Assembly (NCBI RefSeq): GCF_002234675.1
Contig: NC_019879.2
Location: forward strand, 25,105,855 to 25,169,854
Source: Oryzias latipes
Taxonomy: Eukaryota; Chordata; Actinopteri; Beloniformes; Adrianichthyidae
Direction: 5' to 3'
Length of the DNA stretch: 64,000 nucleotides
The first letter of the stretch is position 1; each line of letters opens with the position of its first letter. The position numbers were made by a program, and so were the translations under genes. Shown one piece after another: positions 8,901-19,300 of the stretch. Below the pieces are notes generated by a model. It was not told the origin of the DNA and made no database searches. It was given only the letters and a program-made list of their open reading frames with translations.

Positions 8901-11747
8901 AGCAGCAAAGAAAACTCTCAGACTGACAAATAATTGCAGGGAGAAGGTCAGATGACCAGGAGCTGCACGGTGGTGTTGTCGTTTGCACCGCTTTCCTCCC
9001 ACAGTCCAAAAAATGTGTCACACGTAGGTTGATTGATGATTCTAAATTGTCCCTTGGGTGTGGATGTGGGTGTGATTGTGTGGCTCTGTGACAGACTGTT
9101 GACCTGTCTGGGGTGCACCTCACCTTCACCCTGCAGTAACTGGGATAGGCTCCAGCAGCCGCATGACCACAAAAGGTGTTCAGCAGGTTCAGAAAATGGA
9201 CGGATGGATGGATGGGTGGGTGGGTGGGTGGATGGATGGATGGATGGGTGGGTGGATGGACGGATGGACGGGTGGACGGGTGGATGGATGGATGGGTGGG
9301 TGGATGGATGGATGGGTGGATGGATGGATGGATGGATGGATGGGTGGGTGGATGGACGGATGGACGGGTGGACGGGTGGATGGATGGATGGGTGGGTGGA
9401 TGGATGGATGGGTGGATGGATGGATGGATGGATGGACGGATGGGTGGATGGATGGATGGATGGATGGACGGATGGGTGGATGGATGGACAGATGGATGGG
9501 TGGGTGGATGGATGGACGGTTGGGTGGATGGATGGATGGATTGACGGATGGGTGGATGGACGGGTGGATGGATGGATGGATGCATGGATGGATGGATGGA
9601 TGGATGGGTGGATGGATGGATGGATGGATGGGTGGATGGATGGATGGATGGGTGGATGGATGGATGGATGGGTGGATGGATGGATGGATGGGTGGATGGA
9701 TGGATGGATGGATGGGTGGATGGACGGGTGGATGGATGGATGGATGCATGGATGGATGGATGGATGGATGGGTGGATGGATGGATGGATGGATGGGTGGA
9801 TGGATGGATGGATGGATGGACGGATGGGTGGATGGATGGACAGATGGATGGGTGGGTGGATGGATGGACGGTTGGGTGGATGCATGGATGGATTGACGGA
9901 TGGGTGGATGGATGGATGGATGGATGCATGGATGGATGGATGGATGGATGGGTGGATGGATGGATGGGGCCCGTCCGCGGTGGGAGCTGACCAGGGTGCT
10001 GATGCAACGTGATTTCTGCTCAGTGCTTTGAATGGTCAAAGTGAAGAAATTCAATGAAACGCAGTTTTGAGCGTTCTTTGTGGGGTTTATTCTTACTTGT
10101 TCTATGGTTTTAACGTTGTTAATTCGTGATACATCTGTGAAAATTTCACTTAAAACCTAAACTTTTCTCACTTTTTCCATGTGTATTCACATATGACCAA
10201 TTTTATCTGTGCAATGAATATGTGCAAAATGGATGTAGTGGCTGACGTGGCATCATAGTAAAACTCTTTTTAGTTTTAGCACGTAGGTGTGTAAAACCTT
10301 TTCTCCACATTGAACCCTCCCCTGGGTTGGAGTAGAAGGGTTTCTTTGCTGAACTATTCAGACTTCTCTCATCTTTTCAGATGGACAGCTTTCCATCTGA
10401 GTCACTGAATAAAGTCTTTTTTGTCCCACTGCAGCAGTAAGTGCCTGTACCTCTTACGAAAGCACTTTTACCCTCTTTGGCACGTTTACAGCCTTTTTTG
10501 TTGTTCTGCATCTTGACTTTCCCCCCTGTGGTCATTTTTTTCCTCTAAAAAGCACTTATGTCATTTACTTCCTTTACTTTGGTTAATCCATTAATAAACA
10601 GTGACCGTTAATCTGAATCAGATCAAGGTTTGTTAATTTATGTAAGCTTTTAAACTAGAAAAACAAAAGATCCAAGAATAAAAGACTGTTTCAAACCAGA
10701 CGTGCCAGCTTGAATGTGGTACATTAATACATCGACACCTTATGAAACCTTGGAATTTATAGAAGAATCTGAAAGTATAAAAGTGAAGGGAAGCTCGGTT
10801 TTCTCCTTCGTTAAAGTAATTTTGGTTCTAGTCACCAACTGGAAAAGAGGAGAGAGTTCCGATGGAGCCCAGGACCCTTTCACTGGAAGATATTTTTAAA
10901 AAAAGTTTTTACTTTTAACTTGGTCTGCACAATCAATCACAAATTCATTGTTATCGCGATATCATATCTCAAAAGACAATGAAAATTGCAATAAATGTTT
11001 ACCGGTACTTTAAATGTTGTAAAACAATCTTATAGCAGTTTGAAGTATTTAATGAATCAAATAAATCCATTTATGTATTTGTCCAATCAGATGGAGCTTC
11101 ATATTTAGTCGAGTATCATTTGAAGTATAATTTAAGTTATTTTGACTCTTATTTACATAAACCTGTTGCAGTGAAATGAAATGATGTATTTAGTTGTTTT
11201 GCTATTTGTTCATGTATCGCATGACTTTTCCTCGTATCGTGCAGTCCTACCTTTAACCAGCATGTCTCAATTTATTCTTCTTTTAGATTTTAAAATATTT
11301 TTCTTTTTTAACTTTTAAAGTGATGCTAAATTTCTGCAGCAGTCCTGAATTTAATGGTTGCAAATTAAAGCATGAAGCGGTTAAACTTGGTGCTTTGCTC
11401 TGGTGTTTTCAAAAGGAAACCAATAGTCTGAAATAGATCTGCAGATGAAAATATTCAACCTCAGTTTCTACTGTCAGCACAGCATAAACTGTGGCACGAC
11501 TGACTTTATAAAATCTGCATATTCATATTGTCTACAATTAAATGATGAAATCAAAGTTGAGACACTTTTTTAGAAAATCCTTTTCTTCCTTTGATGTAAG
11601 CATTTTTATGTAAACATTGTTTCTCTGTGAATTATTATTTCATGAAGTTTAATGATGGTCTCTGCTGGTTTACCTCACGATTGCTCTGATGTTTTTCTGC
11701 TTTAGAGTCCTGCTGAAGCCGTGGCAGAAGGATCCTCCGGCCTTTGA
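2813..11747 (+). CDS. Nectin/PVR-like IgSF gene A, 3' part (third Ig domain, membrane span, cytoplasmic tail)
   Basis: Six exons splice in frame: 2813-2906, 3092-3243 (together one C2-type Ig domain), 5732-5837 (membrane span), 5928-6003, 6160-6210 and 11706-11747 (stop at 11745-11747). Every junction has AG/GT and compatible phases. The Ig domain has the first Cys in [10 protein letters not shown], the Trp in VIWTR, and the closing [13 protein letters not shown], which resembles domain 3 of nectins and PVR-type adhesion receptors. The membrane span has about 21 hydrophobic residues followed by YCQRTGK. The tail is about 46 residues with no tyrosine-based signal. Exons for the signal peptide and the first two Ig domains are not in the window upstream; they may lie before position 1 or be lost. 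The last intron (5.5 kb) is full of transposons. Likely role by family is a cell-surface adhesion or immune ligand; this is inference. Confidence 0.75.
3092..3243 (+). CDS. Gene A exon: second half of Ig domain 3
   Basis: Acceptor GTCTCTTTCAG, donor GTGAGT. Encodes the SGQPLPPSV segment through the second domain cysteine (YQCET). Starts in phase 2, ends in phase 1, and is fully open. Confidence 0.8.
3465..3567 (+). mobile_element. tRNA-derived SINE head fragment
   Basis: The sequence GGTGGTGTAGTGGTTAGCAC (box A region) and GGTTCGATACC (box B) match a tRNA-like pol III promoter, as in a SINE family widespread in teleosts. Only the head and a short part of the body are present. It lies inside the second intron of the BED-finger relic described next, which places the insertion later. 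Confidence 0.7.
3602..4043 (-). pseudogene. BED zinc-finger N-terminus of a hAT/ZBED-type gene, two exons
   Basis: On the minus strand, ATG at 4043 opens an exon to 3981 ([17 protein letters not shown]) with donor GTAAAT. An exon at 3725-3602 follows the acceptor ATTATTGTAG and continues in frame as [16 protein letters not shown] then MMRHYRARH. Together they form a BED finger with the aromatic W and F, C-x2-C and H-x4-H. A GTATGT donor follows at 3601. No transposase core is visible nearby, so this is the 5' end of a hAT transposon gene or a ZBED-like derivative cut off after its finger. Confidence 0.65.
4044..4560. other. Unassigned intronic sequence upstream of the BED-finger relic
   Basis: The stretch 4044-4290 is more GC-rich than its surroundings and may be the 5' leader or promoter of the minus-strand BED-finger gene. 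Nothing recognisable is seen from 4290 to 4560. Confidence 0.3.
4600..5222 (-). mobile_element. LINE with both ends but no middle (RTE-like), minus strand
   Basis: Minus strand 4770-4614 encodes a LINE C-terminus with [20 protein letters not shown] and HTWGT...LAHNRQKW. Upstream on the same strand, at about 5215-5030, is sequence resembling the 5' leader of a common fish LINE (CACCTTGTCATGG then CATGCCAGACAG). The endonuclease and RT domains that should lie between are missing, so it is an internally deleted copy or two fragments brought together. Confidence 0.5.
5732..5837 (+). CDS. Gene A exon: transmembrane segment
   Basis: Acceptor TTTTTTTACAG, donor GTATCA. Encodes [20 protein letters not shown] and onward through [12 protein letters not shown]. 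It is 27 nt longer than the block B counterpart, giving a more standard membrane span. Confidence 0.8.
5928..6003 (+). CDS. Gene A exon: cytoplasmic tail part 1
   Basis: Acceptor TTTTAACAG, donor GTAATA. Encodes [20 protein letters not shown] then TAEGA. Starts in phase 2 and ends in phase 0. Confidence 0.65.
6160..6210 (+). CDS. Gene A exon: cytoplasmic tail part 2
   Basis: Acceptor GCCAAACAG, donor GTAAGA; 51 nt, phase 0 at both ends, encoding [17 protein letters not shown]. No equivalent exon is apparent in block B. Confidence 0.55.
6236..6690. repeat. Dispersed-repeat fragment in gene A last intron
   Basis: The run from about 6355 to 6620 (AATTCCAAAGAAGAGGAGCA and onward) resembles a common teleost interspersed repeat, but no reading frame or ends can be assigned. 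It abuts the hAT end at 6691. Confidence 0.35.
6691..8890 (-). mobile_element. hAT (GTF2IRD2/Charlie-like) transposon, decayed transposase on minus strand
   Basis: The left terminus CAGGGATGTCAAAGTCAAAT at 6691 resembles the CAGGGGTGTCAAAC ends of hAT elements. Minus-strand coding runs in broken frames from about 8870 to 7340: BED-finger remnant ([16 protein letters not shown]), [11 protein letters not shown] at about 8600, the DDE-associated [12 protein letters not shown] at about 8200, [27 protein letters not shown], the RW motif [13 protein letters not shown], and [11 protein letters not shown] near 7440. These match the transposase related to vertebrate GTF2IRD2. The frame is broken by stops, frameshifts and a palindromic insertion at 8261-8445. 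The right end is lost against the SINE at 8961. Confidence 0.8.
8261..8445. repeat. Near-perfect 84-bp inverted repeat inserted in the hAT transposase
   Basis: The left arm 8261-8344 and right arm 8362-8445 are reverse complements with about 2 mismatches, separated by a 17-nt loop (8345-8361). It interrupts the hAT gene just before the DESTD motif. The minus strand reads CCCTGATGAAGG across the loop and ACTGAAACATGTCGG in the arm, which contains the CTGATGA and GAAA boxes of a hammerhead ribozyme core. It could be a small inverted dimer of a Penelope-like or other short element. No clean target duplication is seen. Confidence 0.85.
8955..9196 (+). mobile_element. tRNA-derived SINE body with RTE-type tail
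   Basis: GCTGCACGGTGGTGTTGTCG, CCTCCCACAGTCC, GTTGATTGATGATTCTAAAT, GGGATAGGCTCCAGCAGCC and CAGAAAATGGA follow in the order of a known teleost SINE body whose 3' end is shared with Rex3/RTE LINEs. The box A/box B part is internally deleted. It runs straight into the GGAT array, which is the expected simple-repeat tail hugely expanded. Confidence 0.75.
9197..9967. repeat. 770-bp GGAT tetranucleotide array
   Basis: Almost pure tandem GGAT with GGGT, GGAC and GCAT variants. Variants form higher-order blocks: a segment around 9482-9550 recurs at about 9833-9903 (offset about 351-353 bp), and one at 9249 recurs at 9348 (offset about 99 bp). It is open in every frame, giving false long His-Pro-Ser or Trp-Met-Asp-Gly reading frames. 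Confidence 0.98.
9968..11640. other. Remaining last intron of gene A, no feature seen
   Basis: AT-rich sequence without recognisable transposon ends or coding exons. From about 11440 it becomes similar to the corresponding block B intron (43400-43560). Confidence 0.5.
11706..11747 (+). CDS. Gene A terminal coding exon
   Basis: Acceptor TTTTTCTGCTTTAG. Reads [13 protein letters not shown] and a TGA stop in the phase set by the 6160-6210 exon. The block B equivalent (43580-43621) reads ISAETVKEGSSER plus TGA in the same phase, which supports it as the ancestral C-terminus. The 3' UTR follows to about 12020, where ATTAAA lies at 12014. Confidence 0.6.
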   Translation, partial: SPAEAVAEGSSGL

Positions 11748-12413
11748 TGTCCATCAGGTGCAAATGTGGAATTTGGTTTTAAACTGTAGAGAGACACTAA
11801 AGTTACATTTGTGTCTGTCCTCATGGACGCACAATACGATCAGAGAGAAACAAGACGCTTCAGAAGCAGCTTTTACTCTGAAGGACATTGACAGGAGCTG
11901 ATAAAGCAAAGAGCAGAGGAGTCAAGGAGAGAGGAGGATCTGACAGTGTTTTCAGTGAAAATGGAGTCTGGGGTAAACAATCTTTGACTTCACACCTACA
12001 GAAAAGTTACACAGCATTAAAATAACAAAACTGGATCTCTAAAACATTTTTAGAATCAGTTTTATACTTGATAAACATATTTTGTAAAATTGATTCATTG
12101 TATGTGCCTCATCCACTCTGAACTGACGATTCTTCCCAACATAGTTGAATCTTATTGCCTCAAAGCTTTTGCTAAAAGAAGCTGCAATATTTTGAGAGAA
12201 ATCCAGCATTCCACTGAAGTCTGTGAAAGATTAGCTTCAAAGTTTTTTTTTCTTGTCTACCTCTCTCAGAGTGCCACTATCTATTTTAAACCTAATTTTC
12301 GAATTGTTAATATTATTAATAAGAGTGCAATTAAGAAAAGGTTGGGTTGCTGCAATATTTATATTTTATTTATTTTTATTTTATATTTGTATTTTCTCTC
12401 TGCTCCCTCGTTT

Positions 12414-12790
12414 ACAGTGGTTGACAAAATTGTTAGTAGCCCTCATTTAAAGAAAGAAAGTCCACAATACTCAATGAAATGACTTGAAACGTTCAAAAGT
12501 AACCATAGGTTAAAATTTATTGAAAATTAAATTATTAAATATCAGCCATTACTTTTGAGTTGTTGATTAACAGTATTATTAAAAAAATAATGAAATAGAG
12601 TTGGACAAAAATGATGGGACCTCAATAAAAGACTGAGAACTAATTGCCCAGGGGGTCATGATGAACTCAGGTATGTCCTTTAAGTGACATCACAACTTTT
12701 TTCAAACCCAAAAACAGTCGGTCTGCCAATTTAAAGGGAGACAAATAGTCACTTTGCTGGTGCCTGGGATAGCACAATGGTCACACAGAT
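12414..12790 (+). mobile_element. Tc1-like transposon end fragment
   Basis: After a TA, the sequence CAGTGGTTGACAAAATTGTT and later GGACAAAAATGATGGGACC match the inverted repeat and subterminal region of Tc1-like elements common in fish. No transposase remains. Confidence 0.6.
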
Positions 12791-12954
12791 TTTGTGCTAT
12801 AATAAAATCAAATAAAAGTAATTTTTGTTACACTTTTGTAGTTGTAACAGAGTGTACTCTTATAAATAATTTAGTCTATTTTATTTCTGTTTTCTTAATG
12901 AATTTTTGTCATGTGTAACTTTTCTTCTGTTTCTTTTGTGTTGTTCCTGTGCAA

Positions 12955-13470
12955 ACAAAAATAATAAATGGTGCCATCTTGTGGATTTCTGGAGTAAGAC
13001 GTTTTAAAGAGAACAAAGAATAATCTGAAGACAGAAGTGAATTAAAATGCAGTATTTTATTTTTCAGTATGATGAATTAAAGAAGGTTAAACCAGCATGG
13101 ACGTTTTTTCTTTATTTGTTCACTTTGATGCATAAATTCACAGATTGAAAATTCTTCTGTATCGCTGCCCTCCAAATTACGGTGATGGTGTTCGCCTTTC
13201 ATCTTATCCCGTTAGGTTTCGCCACCTGTGTGGTTTGGCAGAGTTTTTACGGTGGATGCCCTTCCTGACACAACTCTGTATTTTCTAGGCACAGATAGGC
13301 AACAGCAACAAGGGTCTTGTCTAAGGACCCACCCTGGATTTTAGCTCATTGCCCTCCCTGGGAAGCAAACCCAAGTTTTCTGCATGACAGTCCTACTGTC
13401 ATCCAAATGACAGTAAACCCTGTCATGTATTTTTACATAAATGTAATGAGGTACGGCTCACAGGAACACA
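12955..13470. repeat. Recurring unit: TGCCATCTTGTGGATTTCTGG element, first copy
   Basis: The opening motif at 12970 recurs at 15810, 23357, 50474 and 54305. Here it is followed at about 13180-13290 by a LINE-tail-like stretch (GATGCCCTTCCTGACACAAC), which is also found near 50730. It marks the region 3' of the minus-strand IgV genes. Confidence 0.7.
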
Positions 13471-14820
13471 TCCCTCTACACCCCTGTTGTGTACTGTTAA
13501 AACAACCTGCAACATCAGAACAACTCAAGAAAGGAAAGAAAGACAACAGACCAAGGCACCTTTACGAGGAGAGCAAACAGAGATCATACCCAGCAAACAA
13601 TCTCTCTCCACTCTGGCACATATTCCTGTCGCCTCCTCTTGTATTAAGTTAAGCTCTAAGGAGGGGAAACAGATAAAAACACAGCTGAAGCGCTATCAGA
13701 AAACATTCATTACGACATGTCTATCTTTTCACAGTCTTCCCACTTCATCTTTGGACCTGCAAAGTCACGGATAACTAACACAGAGCATCCTTCAATTCAT
13801 TCTAGACAAAGCTAACACACAAATTCTCAGGAGGATGTTACTGGGAAGATGCAAAGATATGTCGGTTTCAAATATGAGATAACTTATATACATTTTTCCA
13901 ACAACCACTCACCCATCAATAATTACTGAAGCACATTGTTTACCTTCTGATGTGTTTAATTCAAGGAAATCCGTGCAGATGTTCTAAAAGGAGTAAGTTG
14001 GTTTGGGAAATGCTCCTCTTTTTGGACTCATCCCTCCTTGAGAATTATGTCTAGTACATATTAAAGAACTTCTACAAAAATGTATTTGAGTAGTTTTCAG
14101 ATTCTTATGTTGTATATTTCTAATTATGGTAATGTACATCACGCCCCGTATTGAGTCATGTGTTTTTACCATTTATTCAGTCATTCTTTCATTCATTCAT
14201 CATCTTCCATTTTTTTTTAAATTTCATTTATCACTTATTAAAAAAAAGTAAATAAAAACAGAAAAAACAACAATGCTGGATGTGATGGATGGTTGCCAAA
14301 AACCCACAAGGAGCTTAACATGTGGCAACCCCCATAATGAGTCTATAAGCTAAAAAACAATACCCTTCAGTAAAAAACAATACATATAAAATCAATACAT
14401 ATTCAGTTCATGCTCTTACATATTTATATCAAAGTAAAAATACATGCCACTATTAAAAAGGACCCTTTTTGTGAAAGTCATTTGAAATAGAAAGGAAGAC
14501 TGTTTCAAATTTTACATCCTCTTTAAAAGAGACTAAACTGTTACTGAGTTATGCGAGAGAAAGGTGCTCTGATGAGACAGCCACCCCGAGTCAGATATTA
14601 ATGAAATTCATTATTAAAATTGAACATGTTGGTGAAATATTGAGGAAGTTTTCCAATAGAATTGAAAACAAACTAACTAGTTTGAAATTGGTTAACTTGG
14701 TAGACACTCAGGACATTGGCCTGACAAAACAAAGGTTGAGATGAATGTCGATGTCCTACATTAAATATTATTCTCAGAGCTCGTTTTGTGTAGACGTAGA
14801 ATAGGTCCAAGTTTAGTGTA
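13471..14820. other. Non-coding stretch, nothing recognised
   Basis: AT-rich; no transposon ends or exons seen. A TTCATTCATTCATC simple-repeat patch lies at 14185-14205. Confidence 0.4.
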
Positions 14821-15001
14821 GTCAAAGTCAAATTTATTGTTGATTCTTCACATGTACATCACATACAATGAATCGAAATTCCGTTTCTTACTCTCTCATG
14901 CCTGTTCAAGAGAAAAAAATAAAAGGAAAGAAAAGAAAAGAGACAATTTACAACATTAGCCAATAAAGTGCAAGTGCACTTTAGGCAACATTTCAAGGCA
15001 G

Positions 15002-15035
<34 letters not shown>

Positions 15036-15730
15036 CTTCGTTTAAGCACTGTTCATGGGGGGAGATGGGTTGTGGGTAGGTGGAGAGGGGAAAGGGTGTT
15101 TAGCATCCTGATGGCCTGGTGTGTGGAGCTGTTTCTGAGCCTGGTGGTCCGGGAGCGGAGGCTCCTGTACCTCCTCCACGAGGGCAGAAGGCTGAACAGG
15201 TTGTGGGGAGGGTGGTGTGCGTCCATGACAATTGTTAGTGCTTTGCAGGTGATGTATAAGTCCTGCAGGGAGGGGAGTGGTGTTCCAATGATTCTCCTGG
15301 CTGTGTTCACTACGCCCTGCAGGGTTCTCCTGTTGCTGTGTGTGCAGCTACCACCCCACACAGTGATGCAGCTGGAGAGGAGGCTCTCAATGGTTCCTCT
15401 GTAGAATGTGGTCATGATGGCTTGTGAAGCACCTGATAGTTTTAGTTTCTGCAGGAAGTAGAGACGTTGCTGACCTTTCATTGCCAATGATGTGGTGTTG
15501 GCGGTCCAGGAGAGGTCCTCATTGATGTGTACCCCCAGGAATTTTGTGCTGCTCACTCTCTCCACAGCAGTACCATCGGTGATCAGTGGCAGGTGTTGAG
15601 TGTGGCCCCTCTGGAAGTTGACAACAATATCCTTTGTCTTGCTGACATTTAGCAGGAGGTTATTATCTCTGCACCATTTTGTCAGCAGATCCACCTCTTC
15701 CCTGTAGTTGGTCTCATCGCCCTTGGTCAG
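14821..15730 (-). mobile_element. 5'-truncated L2/Rex1-type LINE, RT C-terminal half intact
   Basis: Minus strand 15727-15053 is open and encodes the C-terminal part of a non-LTR reverse transcriptase: DLLTKWCRDNNLLLNVSKTK, STKFLGVHINEDLSW, QRLYFLQKLKLSG, SCITVWGGSC and TARRIIGTPLPSLQDLY. This family is a common fish L2/Rex1-like LINE. A 31-bp poly(G) run (15003-15033) sits just after the stop. The 5' truncation point joins a hAT terminus (GGGGTGTCAAACTC at 15735), so the LINE inserted into or next to a hAT remnant. Confidence 0.85.
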
Positions 15731-15775
15731 GGGTGTCAAACTCATTTTAACCGAGGGCCACATCGGCATAGTGGT
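15731..15775. mobile_element. hAT terminal fragment
   Basis: CAGGGGTGTCAAACTCATTT followed by GAGGGCCACAT is a typical hAT (Charlie-like) end. Only the terminus remains. Confidence 0.6.
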
Positions 15776-16203
15776 TGTAGTTCGTTTGTAGTTCGTTTAA
15801 AGTCAGTTTGCTGCCATCTCGTGGATTTCTGGAGTAAAGCAGTTTTGAAGCAAAACGGAAAATAAAATAAAAAAGTTCAATAAAAGGCATTTTTTTTGTT
15901 TGTCAGTGATGACGGTCAAACTCATACATTTTACAATGTTTAACTTCAAATGACAAAATTAAAAACCTGAAACATTTTTTCATGTTATGCATTTGTTTAC
16001 ATTCAGGCTCTTGTCTACCTGTGACAGTTATCTGTATTTGATGCTCAGGAAGTTTTTCTTTCACTTTATTGCACTTCTCATTTATTGCCACCAGAGGGCG
16101 CAGTTGGGATCTAATAAAAAGGAGCGCTACAAAAAATGTTCAGACGTTTTAATGTTGTAAGATTCCTTCTTCTTGATTCAATTCCCTCAGTCTTAACTCA
16201 CAT

Positions 16204-16363
16204 TTAACCAAACAAAGCAGTTTGTAAAATCCAAAGCTCCATCTCTGCTGTTTGATGATCAAACTCCTTTCCTCCGTCTCCATGTTCTCTTCTGTTATCT
16301 TCTTCTATTGTGTGTTCAGCATCAAGACAGAGGCTTATAGTGGAAACTGGAGATAAGGACGAT
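16204..16363 (-). CDS. IgV gene A long-tail terminal exon
   Basis: Acceptor TTTTTCAG. In phase 2 it encodes SSLSPVSTISLCLDAEHT, IEEDNRREHGDGGKE and HQTAEMELWILQTALFG, then TAA. Similar ends are found four times in the window on the minus strand (here, 23859-23994, 51322-51481 and 55554-55801), all open to the same FG-stop end, which argues that it is or was coding. Confidence 0.6.
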
Positions 16364-19300
16364 CTGAAAAACACAAAAGAAGAACAACTCCATGAATGAA
16401 ATGAATGATGAATCAACGGAGGAACTGAGATTAAAGGTGAGAATGAGAGCAGACAGAACAACAGACACAGATCACACAATCAGAGGAAAGTTTCACTGAC
16501 CTCCTCTCACTGAGACCTTTCTCTTCTTCCAAATTTTCTACAGAGATAAAGAGACGAGCATTTGGATTTCTTGTTTCTGATTTTTAGCTGAAATATTAAT
16601 CAAAATGAAATAATACAAGCAAGAAAACAAGTCAATCTTTTATAACATTTCTTGTTATTTCAAAAGATTTACTTTTTTAAGTCAAACGATACTTTTCATT
16701 TAAGCTTTTTTCAAAGTTTTTTATTTTTTTAATTTTCAATCTTAAATGGTTAAAAAATCTGCAACTAACCTAAAGTTTGTGAGTCCTTGAATGTTTGTTC
16801 ATGCAAGACGACAACACCATGAATAGACAGGGATTATTGTGTTACAGTTTAGAACATTTGATGATGTCACTCTATTTAGAAATGTGTTTTTCACTAAAAA
16901 AAAACTTGAATCATTAAATTTTCTTTTAAAAGATGGTTTATCTTTAAAGCTTAAAGAAACACTTGAAGCTGCATTTAATGCAGATTAATTACCGTAATTT
17001 CCGGGTTGTAGAGCGCACCCGATTACAAGCCACACCCACCCATTTTCATGTGTTTATCTTCCTTTGTATATTAACAAGCCGCATCAGTGTACAAGCTTCA
17101 TGTACAAGGCATCGTGGTCAGCCTAACAAATCACATCCTGGCTCCCAGATTGTGCAGAAGTCATTAGCACACTGTGGGAGGAGTCAGCCTTGCTTTATGC
17201 CCGAGTGTTTGAATACACCCATATCTGCCAAACAGCATGGACATCTATTCTGTTCACAAGTTCCTCAGTTATGGTTTTTTTATTTTATTTTTTTTAGTTT
17301 TTTTTTAAATTTATTGACAATCTAAGTCAAGTTTTATCATATATATAATTACAAACAGTAACCATATAATCAACATTACAGTAGCGCTTCGTCCCCATTG
17401 CACCGGTGGATGGAGCGAATTGTGTCTGTGCAGTGCAATCGGACTTAATACTGTACGTTTTGTGGATGAGGGGCGGATGCGTTGTTACATGTGGGAGCCT
17501 TCAGACTGCCATCGGCCCCGCAGCTCTATGTGATCGAGCAGCAGGAGAACATGTCTCCAGCTCACACGGAGGCTGTGAGCTTTTCGATGCAAAATTCCGC
17601 TCAGTCCTTAGAAACCGTAAAAAACGATCACGTCGATTTGTGTTTCCAGTCGTGTCCCGACAAAATAAAGGCTGATGCTATTCCCACATATTTACATGCA
17701 GCCAAGCTGCAGATTGCAGCTTTTCCCGCATCGACTCTTGTTCATCCAGGCTAAACGTTGTTAGTGCATGTTAGCCTTCACCTAACCATATTTCCGGCTT
17801 CATTCTGTCACAAAAAAAGCGCTGACCACACAAATTAAAAATAAAATGATGAGCGAACAGGCGCTTCATAATAACCATAACATGACAATAATAAACGTAC
17901 GTTTAAAAGATCATCTCGTAAATTACGGAGCTGCTAATAGATGGGCTAATAAATTGATGGGCTAGTGTCACTATGACTCAGAGGTAAATTCACTCCTGAG
18001 TCTGCCTGTCCTCTCTGTCACGCAGCTGACCGGCTTTTCCAAACCCGTTGGTGATGGTGGATTTTTTCACGCTGCTTTTAACGATTGCTTTTAACTTGAA
18101 AGCTGCATCATATTGTAGTGGCGATCACGTGCACGTTGGGTCTAATGGCACCAAAGGATTCTGGGATACAGCTGGGCATGCGTGTTTCGTTTTGTTGAAC
18201 CATGACTGAAGTGTCTAAGACCTGAAGTCAAGTCTATGCTGTTTGGCTGCTAAGAGGCGTGTTGAAATATAAATGGCTTGTTGTGTTGGATAGTGCATTC
18301 AACTCAGTATGGTCATGGCGGCCGCCAATTAAATCTATAAATTAGCCGTGTAACTGAATAAGCTGCAGAGATGTGAGCGCAGGCAAAAAGTAGCGGCTTG
18401 TAGTCTGGAAATTACGGTGTATAAAATAACTATAAACACTATTAATGAACACATTAATCATTTCAAACATTTAATGAAGGCTGATTTAATTTTATTTTTA
18501 AATATTTTATATATATATATATATATATATGTTTATGTGTGTGTATGTGAAAAGAGATGTATTTATATGACAAAGAAGAAACTGTTGGCAGTCACACATT
18601 TTGATCTCTTTAATTTTATAACAACCAATTTTATAAAACAGATATTTTCAGTTACTGAAAAAATCAAAAAACTGAAATTAAAAAGTGGATTTCCTTTTTT
18701 TTCCAGAAACATAAATGATGTATCTTATTGTTTGATTTTTAGTTTCATTAATCCTAAATAAAATATTTAGACATTTTTCACGTCTTTTGATAATATCATA
18801 CTTTACTGAAAGTCCTTATTTTTGGAGACGTCTTAAATAACTCTTTGTAATTCTTTATTTATGAATAAATAAAGTTTGATTTGATGTAATTTGGACGTGA
18901 AAACAAAAAAAAAGGTGAAAATACTTTTGTTTTTTAAATACTTTAATGTCTGAAGCTAAAACAGAAGAACTCACCTGTGGAAGCAGACGACTAAAATGAT
19001 GCAACACAGAAGAAATGCTGCTGCAATCGAGAATCTTAGAGAAGAATAAATCCAATATCCTGAATAATGGGCGTCTGAAATGAATTTAAATAAAAAAGTC
19101 ATGTCGATGGTTTAAAGTTGCCTTCAGGTAAATTCCTCTACTTCAACTTTTTTCTGTCTTAACATACATACCTTTAACTTCTTCAGACACAGTTAGATTC
19201 CATGTAATTTCCTTAAATCCTTTACTTTGAGTTAGAGTACAACTATAAAGCCCTTCATCTTCATCTTGAACGTTCAGTATCATTAACTTTGTAGGAAGGT

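Noticed and set aside
8899-10054. Several reading frames of 120-370 codons rich in His-Pro-Ser-Ile or Trp-Met-Asp-Gly
   Set aside because: They are produced by the GGAT tetranucleotide array, which has no stop in any frame.
15053-15727. Intact 225-codon reverse transcriptase as a host gene
   Set aside because: It is the truncated 3' half of a LINE without start, endonuclease or RT catalytic core.
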